A stretch of 24,074 nt of DNA from Spirochaetales bacterium (lineage in GTDB: Bacteria; Spirochaetota; Spirochaetia; DSM-27196; SLST01). Position numbers and translations under genes: made by a program. The notes below the pieces were generated by a model. That model was given only the letters and a program-made list of their open reading frames with translations, was not told where the DNA came from and made no database searches. Below, one piece after another: positions 8,983 through 16,026 of this stretch; positions within the stretch are counted from its first letter, which is position 1; each line of letters opens with the position of its first letter. The stretch is taken from assembly GCA_007130265.1 (NCBI GenBank), contig SLST01000044.1, positions 1-24,074 of the forward strand, written 5' to 3'.

Positions 8983-9830
8983 CGCGACACCATCCGGCCG
9001 GAGCGACTCGCCGCGGCACCTGCGCCCCGGCCTTGAGCCGCGAGTTCCGCCGCGAGCTCGCTCAAGCTCTCGTACACGGCGGAAGGTGAACCGCACGCGC
9101 GCTGCGGCAGCGATCGACCAAAGGAGATCCAGACTGAGTCGATCCCCGCACGGCGGGCGCCGGCGACATCCGTATAGAGACTGTCGCCGACCATCAAGGC
9201 CTCGCTCGCGGCGACCCCGGCGAGCTCGAGAGCGCGATCGAACAGGAGCGGTTCGGGCTTGCCGACGGTGAGGTAGTCGCAGGGATAGACCGCGCGTACG
9301 CCGGCAAGCAGCGCCCCGGTCTCCGGCACCCTCGCCCCGTTCGGGCCGGGATGCCAGGGGTCTTCGTTCGTGACGACGAGTCGTTCACCCTTCTCGACGC
9401 ACGCGGCGAGACGCTCGAGTGACTGGTAGGCAAACGAGTCGTGGAGACCCAGCAGTACGACGTCGGCCTGCTCCGGCTCCCCTAGGTCCACGGTCTCGAG
9501 CCCCGCGGCACGACAGCGCTCGGCAAGGAGAGGAGCTCCGGCGACCCGAACACGGCCGGCATCGGCGCCGAGCAACCTTCCGACGTATTCACCGGCGACG
9601 TCGACCACCGTGACCGCGAGCGGTTCGCCGGCGAGACCGCGCTCGGCCAGCACGGCTCGGGCTTGATCACCGGTGAGCACCGAGTTGTTGCTCACGATGA
9701 CGCACCTCTTGCCCGCTTCCGCGAGGCACTGCATGAGGTCGAACGCACCGTCGTAGAGCTCGCTCCCGGTCCAGAGCGTCCCGTCGAGGTCAAAGAGGTA
9801 GGCGGCATAGTCGTCCAGATTCAGGCTCAT
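8979..9830 (-). CDS. HAD-IIA family sugar-phosphatase-like hydrolase (NagD-like)
   Basis: This 283-residue protein is a haloacid dehalogenase superfamily phosphatase of the NagD/PGP type. Motif I is FDLDGT (D14 nucleophile, D16 acid/base), motif II VSNNS (S47), motif III the Lys of GKPEP (K191) and motif IV GDSLYTD (D216, D221). The cap lies between motifs II and III, as in subclass IIA. Family members dephosphorylate small phosphorylated sugars, nucleotides or glycolate phosphate; the exact substrate cannot be read. It is the first gene of the five-gene operon. The ATG is preceded by AAGGA with a 5-base spacer. The C-terminus ends in an Ala/Arg-rich tail of little apparent structure. Being first suggests it detoxifies or releases a phosphorylated intermediate of the pathway. 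Confidence 0.88.
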   Translation of the reverse strand: MSLNLDDYAAYLFDLDGTLWTGSELYDGAFDLMQCLAEAGKRCVIVSNNSVLTGDQARAVLAERGLAGEPLAVTVVDVAGEYVGRLLGADAGRVRVAGAPLLAERCRAAGLETVDLGEPEQADVVLLGLHDSFAYQSLERLAACVEKGERLVVTNEDPWHPGPNGARVPETGALLAGVRAVYPCDYLTVGKPEPLLFDRALELAGVAASEALMVGDSLYTDVAGARRAGIDSVWISFGRSLPQRACGSPSAVYESLSELAAELAAQGRGAGAAASRSGRMVSR

Positions 9831-9874
9831 AGTTTTCCTTTTTCCGTCACGGGCCCAAATATGGCAGAAACGGC

Positions 9875-9880
9875 TATAAT
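9875..9880 (+). promoter_or_regulatory. Candidate -10 box for the cupin gene
   Basis: A perfect TATAAT lies 27 bases before the cupin ATG, giving an expected leader of about 20 bases that contains AAGGAG. No recognisable -35 box lies 15-19 bases upstream, so the promoter may need an activator. The 77-base gap is shared with the divergent HAD operon, for which I could not find a convincing promoter. Confidence 0.55.
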
Positions 9881-9907
9881 CGGCCAGAGAGTCCCAAGGA
9901 GTACCTT

Positions 9908-10225
9908 ATGAAGAAGTTCAGAGTTTCGGATCTCAGTTGCAGCCCGACGCGGCTTCTGCCGGAGGTGATCGGCGACGCGCGAGTGACCCACGGCGGTGTC
10001 TACGTGTTCAAACCGGGCGAGACTGCTCATCCGGAGCCCGTCCACGTGCACGACACCGACGAGCTGTTCTTCTTCGTCCAGGGGAAGGGTGTCCTGCCGA
10101 TCGACGGGGTCGACCACCCCGTGGAAACCGGCGACGTCTACCTCGTCGAAGCCGGAGAGGACCATCACACGCGCAGCTCAGAGGACGATCCGCTGGTCGC
10201 CGCCTGGTGGGTCCTCGACCGGTAG
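9908..10225 (+). CDS. Small single-domain cupin protein
   Basis: This 105-residue protein is one cupin barrel. The first cupin motif is HPEPVHVHDTDELFFFVQGKG, with likely metal ligands H46, H48 and E52; the second is GDVYLVEAGEDHHT, with H86 as the fourth ligand. A full metal site is therefore present. Small cupins of this kind are sugar isomerases, dioxygenase-like enzymes or sensors, and the sequence does not decide among them. The ATG follows AAGGAG with a 6-base spacer, and a TATAAT lies upstream. It diverges from the HAD-glycosidase-AOR operon and may belong to the same physiology, for example binding or epimerising a sugar, but only position supports that. Confidence 0.85.
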   Translation: MKKFRVSDLSCSPTRLLPEVIGDARVTHGGVYVFKPGETAHPEPVHVHDTDELFFFVQGKGVLPIDGVDHPVETGDVYLVEAGEDHHTRSSEDDPLVAAWWVLDR

Positions 10226-10231
10226 GACGCT

Positions 10232-10254
10232 CCCGCTCGGCGGGGCGCTCCCGC
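10232..10254. other. GC-rich alternative hairpins in a convergent gap
   Basis: In the 40-base gap between the cupin stop and the facing FecR/TPR gene stop, a central GCGGG (10240-10244) can pair either with CCCGC at 10232-10236 or with CCCGC at 10250-10254. There is no T-run on either strand, so it is not a standard intrinsic terminator. It is the only structure I see between these convergent genes. Confidence 0.35.
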
Positions 10255-10265
10255 GCGACGCTCGC

Positions 10266-11165
10266 TTACAGGTCGGCGAGCAGACGTTCGGCGGTTTCGG
10301 CGACCTGCGTCTCCGGGGCAATCTCGCGGGCGCGACGGAGATGATCACGGGCCTGGCTCGGCCTGCCAAGCCCCTGGTACGCAACGCCGAGGAGCAGCCG
10401 CGCCGACTGGATGTCCTCGAGCTCCTGATCCTCGGCCTCGGCAAGCGGCGTGAGGTACTCGATCGCCTCGTCGTACGCGAAGCTGTCGAGGAGCAGCTGT
10501 CCGAGCGCGAGGATGTGGGTCGCATAGTGCGACGTGTCGGGCTGCGGACCAATCTCTTCGAGGAGATCGAATGCCTGCAGGGGTCGTCCTACAAGGGCCG
10601 ACGCGTACCCGTAGTAGAAGAGCGAGCGGGCATACTCTTCATCCGTAACCGCATACTCATACGCTTCCTGGAAAACCCAGTAGGCGTCTTCGAGATCGCC
10701 GTGGCCCAGCAGCTCCGTTCCCTGGAGGATCAACTCGTCGACGGTCTCTCCGCCGACCCAGGTAGGTCCGGTCTGGGTGACCGCTTCACTCGCCCGAGCC
10801 CCACCGGCCGTCGTCTGCCGCGGGGTCTCGTCCCGGCCCGTCAGCCGGCTGACCCGGCCGAGAACCATCCCACCGATATTCGCCGATGCCGTGCGACCGA
10901 CTCCTTCGAGGAGGCGCTCGACCTCGTAGGTGCCCGGACGCGAGAGCCTGATCGTGGAGCTCCCGCCGAGCAGCTCCGCGTGCGAGTCGTCTGCGAGCCG
11001 GATCTCGTCGGAACCGTCAACGGCGTCACCGATGAACAGCTCGTACCATGTAGTACCATCACGAACCTCGAGCACGCCGTCGACATACCCGACAATGACT
11101 TCACCGGCCGCCGCTGAGACCGAAGCGAACAGGAGGGGCAGAGCCAGGAGCATTGCACGATTCAT
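10266..11165 (-). CDS. Secreted FecR-like / TPR protein
   Basis: This 299-residue protein begins with a clear signal peptide (about residues 1-21, charged MNR then a Leu/Ala-rich core ending SAAAG). Residues about 22-110 resemble a FecR-type beta domain (VGYVDGVLEVRDG, then IRLADDSHAELL). A Thr/Ala/Gly-rich linker follows, and residues about 145-299 form several tetratricopeptide-like helical pairs (YYGYASALVGRPLQAFDLL, then LLGVAYQGLGRPSQARDHL). It is therefore a periplasmic or envelope protein-interaction factor. FecR-TPR proteins of this build are common in spirochaetes, but their role is poorly defined. The ATG has a near-perfect GGAGGTGAT site. It follows the 84-residue membrane protein gene by 48 bases on the same strand, probably as one transcript. 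Confidence 0.8.
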   Translation of the reverse strand: MNRAMLLALPLLFASVSAAAGEVIVGYVDGVLEVRDGTTWYELFIGDAVDGSDEIRLADDSHAELLGGSSTIRLSRPGTYEVERLLEGVGRTASANIGGMVLGRVSRLTGRDETPRQTTAGGARASEAVTQTGPTWVGGETVDELILQGTELLGHGDLEDAYWVFQEAYEYAVTDEEYARSLFYYGYASALVGRPLQAFDLLEEIGPQPDTSHYATHILALGQLLLDSFAYDEAIEYLTPLAEAEDQELEDIQSARLLLGVAYQGLGRPSQARDHLRRAREIAPETQVAETAERLLADL

Positions 11166-11195
11166 ATATCACCTCCCTCACGAGTATATCACCTC
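11165..11195 (-). repeat. Two 11-bp direct repeats over the FecR/TPR ribosome site
   Basis: The minus-strand sequence GAGGTGATATA occurs at 11195-11185 and again at 11175-11165, exactly 20 bp apart. The second copy holds the Shine-Dalgarno site and the first base of the ATG at 11165. They could be a duplicated ribosome-loading site or a pair of operator sites on one face of the helix. Confidence 0.6.
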
Positions 11196-11213
11196 GCCGC
11201 GGGCCTCCACCGT

Positions 11214-11468
11214 TCAGCGCCGGCCGACGATCAACCCCAGGATCACGCCCACGGCGGCGCCGCCGGCGCCGCTCAGGAGGATGTTCCGCCTGATTCGCGC
11301 GAACTGCCCCACCTCGGTTACAATTCGCCCGATCAACCCGTCCGGCGGGTCAATGAGGTTCCGGATCGAGATCAGGTCGCCGGTCACCGGGGCGCGGGCA
11401 AAAATCACATATCCAAGGACGAGCCCGACGACTCCCAGCACAAGTGCGAGCAGCAGCACATTCCTCAT
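11214..11468 (-). CDS. Small membrane protein with two helices
   Basis: This 84-residue protein of unknown function has a hydrophobic helix at about 4-24 (LLLALVLGVVGLVLGYVIFA) and a second, glycine-rich one at about 62-81 (ILLSGAGGAAVGVILGLIVG), ending in two arginines. Between them is a short polar segment of about 35 residues. The glycine-zipper look of the second helix suggests helix packing or oligomerisation. The start is well supported: AAGGAG lies 5 bases before the ATG. It precedes the secreted FecR/TPR protein on the same strand, so the two may act together in the envelope. I do not recognise the family. Confidence 0.75.
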   Translation of the reverse strand: MRNVLLLALVLGVVGLVLGYVIFARAPVTGDLISIRNLIDPPDGLIGRIVTEVGQFARIRRNILLSGAGGAAVGVILGLIVGRR

Positions 11469-11511
11469 ACGCTCTCCTTCCCCGTAACGGTACTACATTC
11501 GCGAGGAAGGG

Positions 11512-11517
11512 TATATT
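11512..11517 (+). promoter_or_regulatory. Candidate -10 box placing +1 at the aminotransferase ATG
   Basis: TATATT ends 6 bases before the ATG at 11524, so transcription should begin at or beside the A of the start codon. The nearest purine-rich stretch (GAGGAAGGG) is too far upstream to serve as a ribosome site and would not be in the mRNA. The -35 hexamer at the 17-base spacing is poor (GGTACT). Confidence 0.5.
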
Positions 11518-11523
11518 GGACTC

Positions 11524-12756
11524 ATGGAGACTCGACCGGGCAAGCCGGCGACCGAGAAACGGATTGGCAAGGCTCTGCGTGAGGCGGAGGCGCGTCCGGG
11601 CTTCCTCAGCCTGATCAACACAAACTTCCACGAGTGCGGTCTCGCACCCGAGGCCTCCGCAGTCACGATCGCGGCGACGGACTTTCTGCACGACCCGACT
11701 CGTCGTGCCTACCGGCCTGATCCGGCCGGACTGCCTTCGCTGCGGGAAGCCGTTGCACGGTTCGTCGGTCGAAACGGGAGAACGGTCGAACCGTCTTCGG
11801 TGATCGTCACCGCGTCGGCTTCGGAGAGCTACCGACACCTCTTCACGGCTTTGTGCGCGCCGGGTGACACGGTCCTGCTGCCCTGCCCGGGGTACCCGCT
11901 CTTCGAGGAGATAGCGGCGCGCTGCGGTCTCGACCCACGATTCTACCGGCTCCATTTCGAGTCGGAATGGCAGATCGACCCCGACGAGATCTCGTCGCTG
12001 ATGACGACGGATACCGCTGCGCTCGTGCTCATATCACCGCACAACCCGACGGGCGCGATCGTGGACGAGTCGGTGCTAGGCGAGATCAGTCGGCTCTGCG
12101 GCGAGCGAGGCGTGAGGCTGATCGTCGACGAAGTATTCAGCGAGTACCGCTACGACCGGCGTTCGAGCACGGGCAGCCTGAGGCAGGGGAGCGGGAGCCC
12201 GGACGCTGCAACCTTCCGGATCAACGGGGTCAGCAAGCTTCTCGCCTCACCCGACCTGAAGGTGAGCTGGATCGTCCTCAGCGGGCCGCGTGACTCGGTA
12301 TCGGACGCGCGAGAGCGGCTCGAGATCGAGAACGACCTCTACCTCAGCGCATCGCCGATCACCCAGTTCATCGCGGCGCGTCTGCTCGACTCCGGAGCAC
12401 GGATGACCCACCGCTTCGTCGCGCAGGTGCGACGTCGCCGCGACACAATGCTCGGTTCACTCGCCGAGCTGGCCGAACGGCATCCGGGCCTCGTGTCCTG
12501 GGTCGAGCCGCGCGGCGGGATTCACCTCCCACTGGTATTCACTCGCCCACCGGGCGATCGTGACGACGAGCAGATCGCCGTTGACCTGCTCGAACGCCAG
12601 GGTCTCTCCGTTCATCCCGGGTACCTCTACGGAGAGGATGAGCGCACGGTGGTGGTTCTCAGTTATCTCGCACCGCCGGAGACGATACGCGAGGGCGTAT
12701 CACGGATCGACGCCTATCTCAGCTCTCCCGATACGATGCGAGCAGCGCGTCGATGA
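11524..12756 (+). CDS. PLP-dependent aminotransferase, class I/II (fold type I)
   Basis: This 410-residue enzyme belongs to the aspartate-aminotransferase superfamily and moves amino groups via pyridoxal phosphate. Visible marks are SPHNPTG (N174), the Asp that holds the PLP ring nitrogen in VDEVF (D202), Y210, and the Schiff-base Lys in NGVSKLLA (K238); the small domain carries the ERGGIH-like VEPRGGIHLPL. The substrate pair cannot be read; a broad-range or aspartate/aromatic enzyme is likely. The ATG has no usable Shine-Dalgarno site and a -10 box ends 6 bases upstream, so the mRNA may be leaderless. The last 38 bases overlap the end of the convergent pepD gene. Confidence 0.88.
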   Translation: METRPGKPATEKRIGKALREAEARPGFLSLINTNFHECGLAPEASAVTIAATDFLHDPTRRAYRPDPAGLPSLREAVARFVGRNGRTVEPSSVIVTASASESYRHLFTALCAPGDTVLLPCPGYPLFEEIAARCGLDPRFYRLHFESEWQIDPDEISSLMTTDTAALVLISPHNPTGAIVDESVLGEISRLCGERGVRLIVDEVFSEYRYDRRSSTGSLRQGSGSPDAATFRINGVSKLLASPDLKVSWIVLSGPRDSVSDARERLEIENDLYLSASPITQFIAARLLDSGARMTHRFVAQVRRRRDTMLGSLAELAERHPGLVSWVEPRGGIHLPLVFTRPPGDRDDEQIAVDLLERQGLSVHPGYLYGEDERTVVVLSYLAPPETIREGVSRIDAYLSSPDTMRAARR

Positions 12757-14170
12757 ACGAACACGTCTTGCCGAGCGAAGGGAGGTAGAGCCGTTCGTCG
12801 GGCGAGTGCGCATTCTGGATCGTCGGCCCGAACGAGATCATCTGCATATTCGGGTACTTCGCGCCGATCACCCCACACTCGAGACCCGCGTGGATAACCT
12901 CGACGGCGGGTTCCTTCCCGTGAACGGCCTGGTATGCTTCCACCGCGCGACCGAGCAACTCGCTCTCCATGTGAGGCTCCCAGGGCGGGTAGCTCGACTC
13001 GCTGCTCGTCTCCGCGCCGGCCAACCGTCCGATCGCCTTGATCTGACCGGCGATCTCGGCGAGGCGCGACACATACGAGCTTCGCTGGCTCGTCTTGATC
13101 TGAACCTCGTCGTTCTTCACGCGAACCGTCGCCAGATTGGTCGAAGTCTCTACGAGATCGGGAACCTCGCTGCTCATTCGGATGACGCCGTGAGGAAGGC
13201 TGCGAAGGAGGTCGAGAAGCTGCTTCGCCGAAGTCTCCGCGATCATGTCGGACGGGTGTGCAGCCGACCGCAGCGAAAGCTGAAGATTCGGCTCGAGTGA
13301 TCCATACTCGGTACGGAAGGTCTTCTGGATGCGCGCGATCTCGCGGTCAAGATGCTCGATCACCTGCGGCGGTCCGGCGACAATGGCCGAGGCATCGCGG
13401 GGAATCGCGTTGTGAGCCTGGCCGCCGCGGAGAGCGACCAGATGAACCGTCGACTTGCATCCGCCGCTGCCGCGCATCATGATGAGCGTACGGGCGAGAA
13501 GGACGTTCGCGTTCGCACGGCCGAGATGAATATCGACGCCGGAATGCCCACCCTGAAGCCCGGAAAGAGAGATCTCACGCGTGACGAAAAGGTCGGGAAG
13601 CGGCTCGCGCTCGATCCGCAGCGTCAGGATCGTGTCCCTGCCACCGGCACATCCGACGGTGAACACGCCCTCGTCCTCAGAGTCGATGTTCAGCAGATGC
13701 GTTCCCCGCAGCCAGTCCGAGCTGAGCTTCTGCGCGCCGGTGAGGCCGGTTTCCTCGTCCACGGTCACGAGGATCTCGAGCGCGGGATGAGGCGTATCGC
13801 TCTCCGCGACGGCGAGCGCGAGGGCAATCGCAATTCCGTTGTCCGCGCCGAGCGTCGTGTCCTCGGCCCGCAGCCATTCACCGTCTACAACAACCGGAAT
13901 GGGGTCGGTCTCGAAGTTGTGAGACGAGCTCGGTGTCTTCTCGCAGACCATGTCCATGTGCCCCTGGAGCACCACGACTCGGGCTTCGGTGAGACCCTCG
14001 GTCGCCGGCACGCGTATGAGCACGTTGCCCGCCTCATCCTGCTCGTGGACGAGCCCCCGCTCGGCGGCCCAGGAACAGAGCCAGTCGGACAGCTGTCTCT
14101 CCTTGCCGGAGCACCGCGGAATGCGGTTGATCTGCTCGAAGAGCGCGAGCACCTGGTCTGCGTTCACCAT
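12719..14170 (-). CDS. pepD: Aminoacyl-histidine dipeptidase / cytosol non-specific dipeptidase (M20C)
   Basis: PepD is a cytoplasmic two-zinc dipeptidase with broad specificity. The 483-residue length matches the family (about 485 in E. coli). Zinc and catalytic residues are visible: H71 and D73 in LQGHMDMV, D110 in LGADNGIA, the E139-E140 pair in TVDEETG, a lid domain with SGLQGGHSGVDIH, and the C-terminal HAGLECG. The start at 14170 was chosen because AGGAGG lies 7 bases upstream and the homologous N-terminus begins there; the longer frame to 14290 crosses the promoter region. It is divergent from serC, each with its own promoter. Its 3' end overlaps the convergent aminotransferase gene by 38 bases. 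Confidence 0.93.
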   Translation of the reverse strand: MVNADQVLALFEQINRIPRCSGKERQLSDWLCSWAAERGLVHEQDEAGNVLIRVPATEGLTEARVVVLQGHMDMVCEKTPSSSHNFETDPIPVVVDGEWLRAEDTTLGADNGIAIALALAVAESDTPHPALEILVTVDEETGLTGAQKLSSDWLRGTHLLNIDSEDEGVFTVGCAGGRDTILTLRIEREPLPDLFVTREISLSGLQGGHSGVDIHLGRANANVLLARTLIMMRGSGGCKSTVHLVALRGGQAHNAIPRDASAIVAGPPQVIEHLDREIARIQKTFRTEYGSLEPNLQLSLRSAAHPSDMIAETSAKQLLDLLRSLPHGVIRMSSEVPDLVETSTNLATVRVKNDEVQIKTSQRSSYVSRLAEIAGQIKAIGRLAGAETSSESSYPPWEPHMESELLGRAVEAYQAVHGKEPAVEVIHAGLECGVIGAKYPNMQMISFGPTIQNAHSPDERLYLPSLGKTCSFIDALLASYRES

Positions 14171-14177
14171 GGGCCTT

Positions 14178-14183
14178 CCTCCT
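14178..14183 (-). promoter_or_regulatory. Shine-Dalgarno site at the extreme 5' end of pepD mRNA
   Basis: AGGAGG lies 7 bases before the pepD ATG. The predicted transcription start is about 14183, so the ribosome site would be the first bases of the message. Confidence 0.65.
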
Positions 14184-14189
14184 GTCCAC

Positions 14190-14217
14190 ATAGTACTCCT
14201 GAATGTGATTGTCGCAA
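14190..14217 (-). promoter_or_regulatory. Promoter for pepD
   Basis: On the minus strand TTGCGA (14217-14212) is followed after 16 bases by TACTAT (14195-14190). Expected start is near 14183, a leader of about 13 bases. It faces away from the serC promoter, whose -35 box begins 14 bases further on. Confidence 0.65.
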
Positions 14218-14230
14218 GCCTTTTCGTCGC

Positions 14231-14259
14231 TTGAGCCGAAGCGCCCGTCCGGGTAGTAT
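14231..14259 (+). promoter_or_regulatory. Promoter for serC
   Basis: TTGAGC (14231-14236), a 17-base spacer and TAGTAT (14254-14259) make a good sigma70-like promoter. Expected start is about 14266, leaving only about 11 leader bases before the ATG, with a weak GGGGACAAG as the only ribosome-site candidate. Confidence 0.65.
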
Positions 14260-14276
14260 GGGGCCACGGGGACAAG

Positions 14277-15359
14277 ATGAGAAAACACAATTTCTACGCT
14301 GGACCATCCGCACTGCCGCTTCCGGTACTCGAAGAGCTGCAGAAGACGATGACCGACTATCACGGATTGGGGCTCTCGCTCGTCGAGACGAGCCACCGCA
14401 GCAACGAGTACGACGAGGTCCACGAGTCGGCGATCGGCGGCATCCGCGCGCTGCTCGACGTACCCGATACCCACGACATCCTGCTGCTCGGCGGCGGTGC
14501 GACGATGCAGTTCGCCATGGTGCCGATGAACCTGATGCCCCCCGGCGGACGGGCGGACATCGTACACAGCGGTTCGTGGGCGCAGAAAGCACTCGCAGAC
14601 ATCAAGAAACTCGGCAGCGCCAACGTGCTCTACGACGGCTCGGAGAACGACTTCACCACGCTTCCGGAACCGCAGGAGATTCACCCCACCGACGGTGCGT
14701 CCTACCTGCACATCACCAGCAACGAGACGATCGGCGGGCTCCAGTGGAAACAGTTTCCAGGAACGGGGGACGTTCCGCTGGTGGCGGACATGTCGAGCGA
14801 CATTCTCAGCCGTCGGATCGACGTTTCCGAGTTCGGTCTCATCTACGCCGGCGCGCAGAAGAACCTCGGCCCGGCGGGAGTGACGGTCGTCATCATCCGA
14901 AAGGATCTGCTCGACCGTGCTCCCGACTCGCTGCCCACCTACTTGAACTACCGAACGCACGCGTCCAAGAACTCGCTCTTCAACACACCGCCGGTCTTCT
15001 CGGTCTACGCGCTCAGCCTCGTGATGAACTGGATTACCAGCGAAGGAGGCCTCGACGCGGTCGCGAAGCGAAACGTGACCAAGTCGGCGATGCTCTACCG
15101 CACGATCGGGTCCAACCCGGAGTTCTTCCGGTGCCCGGTCGATGAGCGGTACCGCAGCGACATGAACGTCGTGTTCCGCCTGCCGAGCGAGGAACTCGAG
15201 AAATCGTTCATCGCGGAAGCCGACGAACGCGACATGATCGGGCTCAAAGGGCACCGCAGCGTGGGGGGAATCCGGGCATCGATCTACAATGCCGTGTCAC
15301 CCGAGAGCGTCGAGGTGCTTACCGACTTCATGCAGGAGTTCGCGCAGCGTCACGCCTGA
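14277..15359 (+). CDS. serC: Phosphoserine aminotransferase
   Basis: SerC transfers the amino group of glutamate to 3-phosphohydroxypyruvate in serine synthesis and also serves pyridoxal phosphate synthesis in some bacteria. The 360-residue sequence matches the usual length and motifs: NFYAGPSALP at the N-terminus, VETSHRS, LGGGATMQFAM, W101 in SGSWAQKA, TSNETIGG, D171 in VADMSSD, the PLP lysine K195 in YAGAQKNLGPAG, and GLKGHRSVGGIRASIYN near the C-terminus that binds the phosphate. No residue looks missing. It has its own promoter with a very short leader. Its stop codon lies only 10 bases from the stop of the convergent ABC ATPase gene, inside a shared hairpin. Confidence 0.96.
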   Translation: MRKHNFYAGPSALPLPVLEELQKTMTDYHGLGLSLVETSHRSNEYDEVHESAIGGIRALLDVPDTHDILLLGGGATMQFAMVPMNLMPPGGRADIVHSGSWAQKALADIKKLGSANVLYDGSENDFTTLPEPQEIHPTDGASYLHITSNETIGGLQWKQFPGTGDVPLVADMSSDILSRRIDVSEFGLIYAGAQKNLGPAGVTVVIIRKDLLDRAPDSLPTYLNYRTHASKNSLFNTPPVFSVYALSLVMNWITSEGGLDAVAKRNVTKSAMLYRTIGSNPEFFRCPVDERYRSDMNVVFRLPSEELEKSFIAEADERDMIGLKGHRSVGGIRASIYNAVSPESVEVLTDFMQEFAQRHA

Positions 15360-15379
15360 CGCATCACGCTCAGGGCGTG
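15351..15379. terminator. Hairpin holding both stop codons of a convergent pair
   Basis: CACGCCTGA (15351-15359) can pair with TCAGGGCGTG (15370-15379) leaving one bulged G and a 10-base loop. The TGA of serC therefore pairs with the complement of the TGA of the ABC ATPase gene. No T-run follows on either strand, so it may be a factor-assisted or weak bidirectional terminator or an mRNA end stabiliser. Confidence 0.45.
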
Positions 15380-16026
15380 TAACCCCAACGGCGAAGATCG
15401 TCCTCTCCGTCGGCGGGCCTGATCACCCCTTCGGCGAGGACGACCACGCGGTCGGCGACGGCGAGCACATCACGGTAGGCGTGATCGGTGATGATGAATC
15501 CGCGCTGATCGCGTCTGGCCGTGTCGCGGATGAGGTCGCCGAGCGGGGCACGGTGAAGAGGCTCGATCTCGGTAAACGGCTCGTCGAGCAGCGTGTACGC
15601 CGAAGGGAACCACGATGCGAGGAGCACTTCGAGCAGACGCTGCTCGCCTCCGGCGAGGCTCGCGACGCGGCGGTCGAGCAGCGGCTCGACCCGCGGGTGT
15701 CGGCGGACTCGCTCGCGCGCCTCTTCGTTCGGCAGCACCAGTTGAATCGCCTTGCGCACCGGCAGACGACGCGGCAAGTAGGGATCCTGAGGAAGATACG
15801 CAAGCTCGCCGTGGCGGTACGCACGACGCACCGGACGCCCATGGACCGTCAGGTGTACGTGGTCGGGGCGAAGCGCGCCGAGCATCGCACGCAACATCGT
15901 CGTCTTGCCGCATCCGTTGCGACCGACAACCCCGAGCACCTCTCCAGATGAGACGCTCAAGTAGACGCCGCTGAGCACCTGAGCCCTGCGGTAGGAATGT
16001 GAAAGGCTGTCAACGATGAGCGTCAT
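15370..16026 (-). CDS. ABC transporter ATP-binding protein
   Basis: This 218-residue ATPase subunit has Walker A GRNGCGKTT (35-43), Q-loop Gln80, signature LAGGEQ (124-129, a variant of LSGGQ), Walker B TLLDEP (145-150) with Glu149, and the H-loop His182 in IITDHAYRDV. It should be cytoplasmic and drive a membrane partner. It does not sit with a recognisable permease, but the immediately upstream three-helix protein, whose stop overlaps this start as ATGA, is a candidate partner. The start at 16026 was chosen for that overlap; a longer reading adds 18 Arg/Gly-rich residues. The GFIITDHAYRDVL segment and size resemble LptB/LivF-like export or uptake ATPases, but the substrate is unknown. Confidence 0.9.
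   Translation of the reverse strand: MTLIVDSLSHSYRRAQVLSGVYLSVSSGEVLGVVGRNGCGKTTMLRAMLGALRPDHVHLTVHGRPVRRAYRHGELAYLPQDPYLPRRLPVRKAIQLVLPNEEARERVRRHPRVEPLLDRRVASLAGGEQRLLEVLLASWFPSAYTLLDEPFTEIEPLHRAPLGDLIRDTARRDQRGFIITDHAYRDVLAVADRVVVLAEGVIRPADGEDDLRRWGYTP

Noticed and set aside
9831..9907. Promoter for the five-gene operon in the divergent gap
   Set aside because: Minus-strand TATAGC and CATATT were tried as -10 boxes, but no -35 box stands at a sensible distance; the promoter may be activator-dependent.
13352..15145. Plus-strand open frame of 597 codons
   Set aside because: It spans pepD in antisense and serC out of frame, crossing both promoters; both real genes have full motifs.
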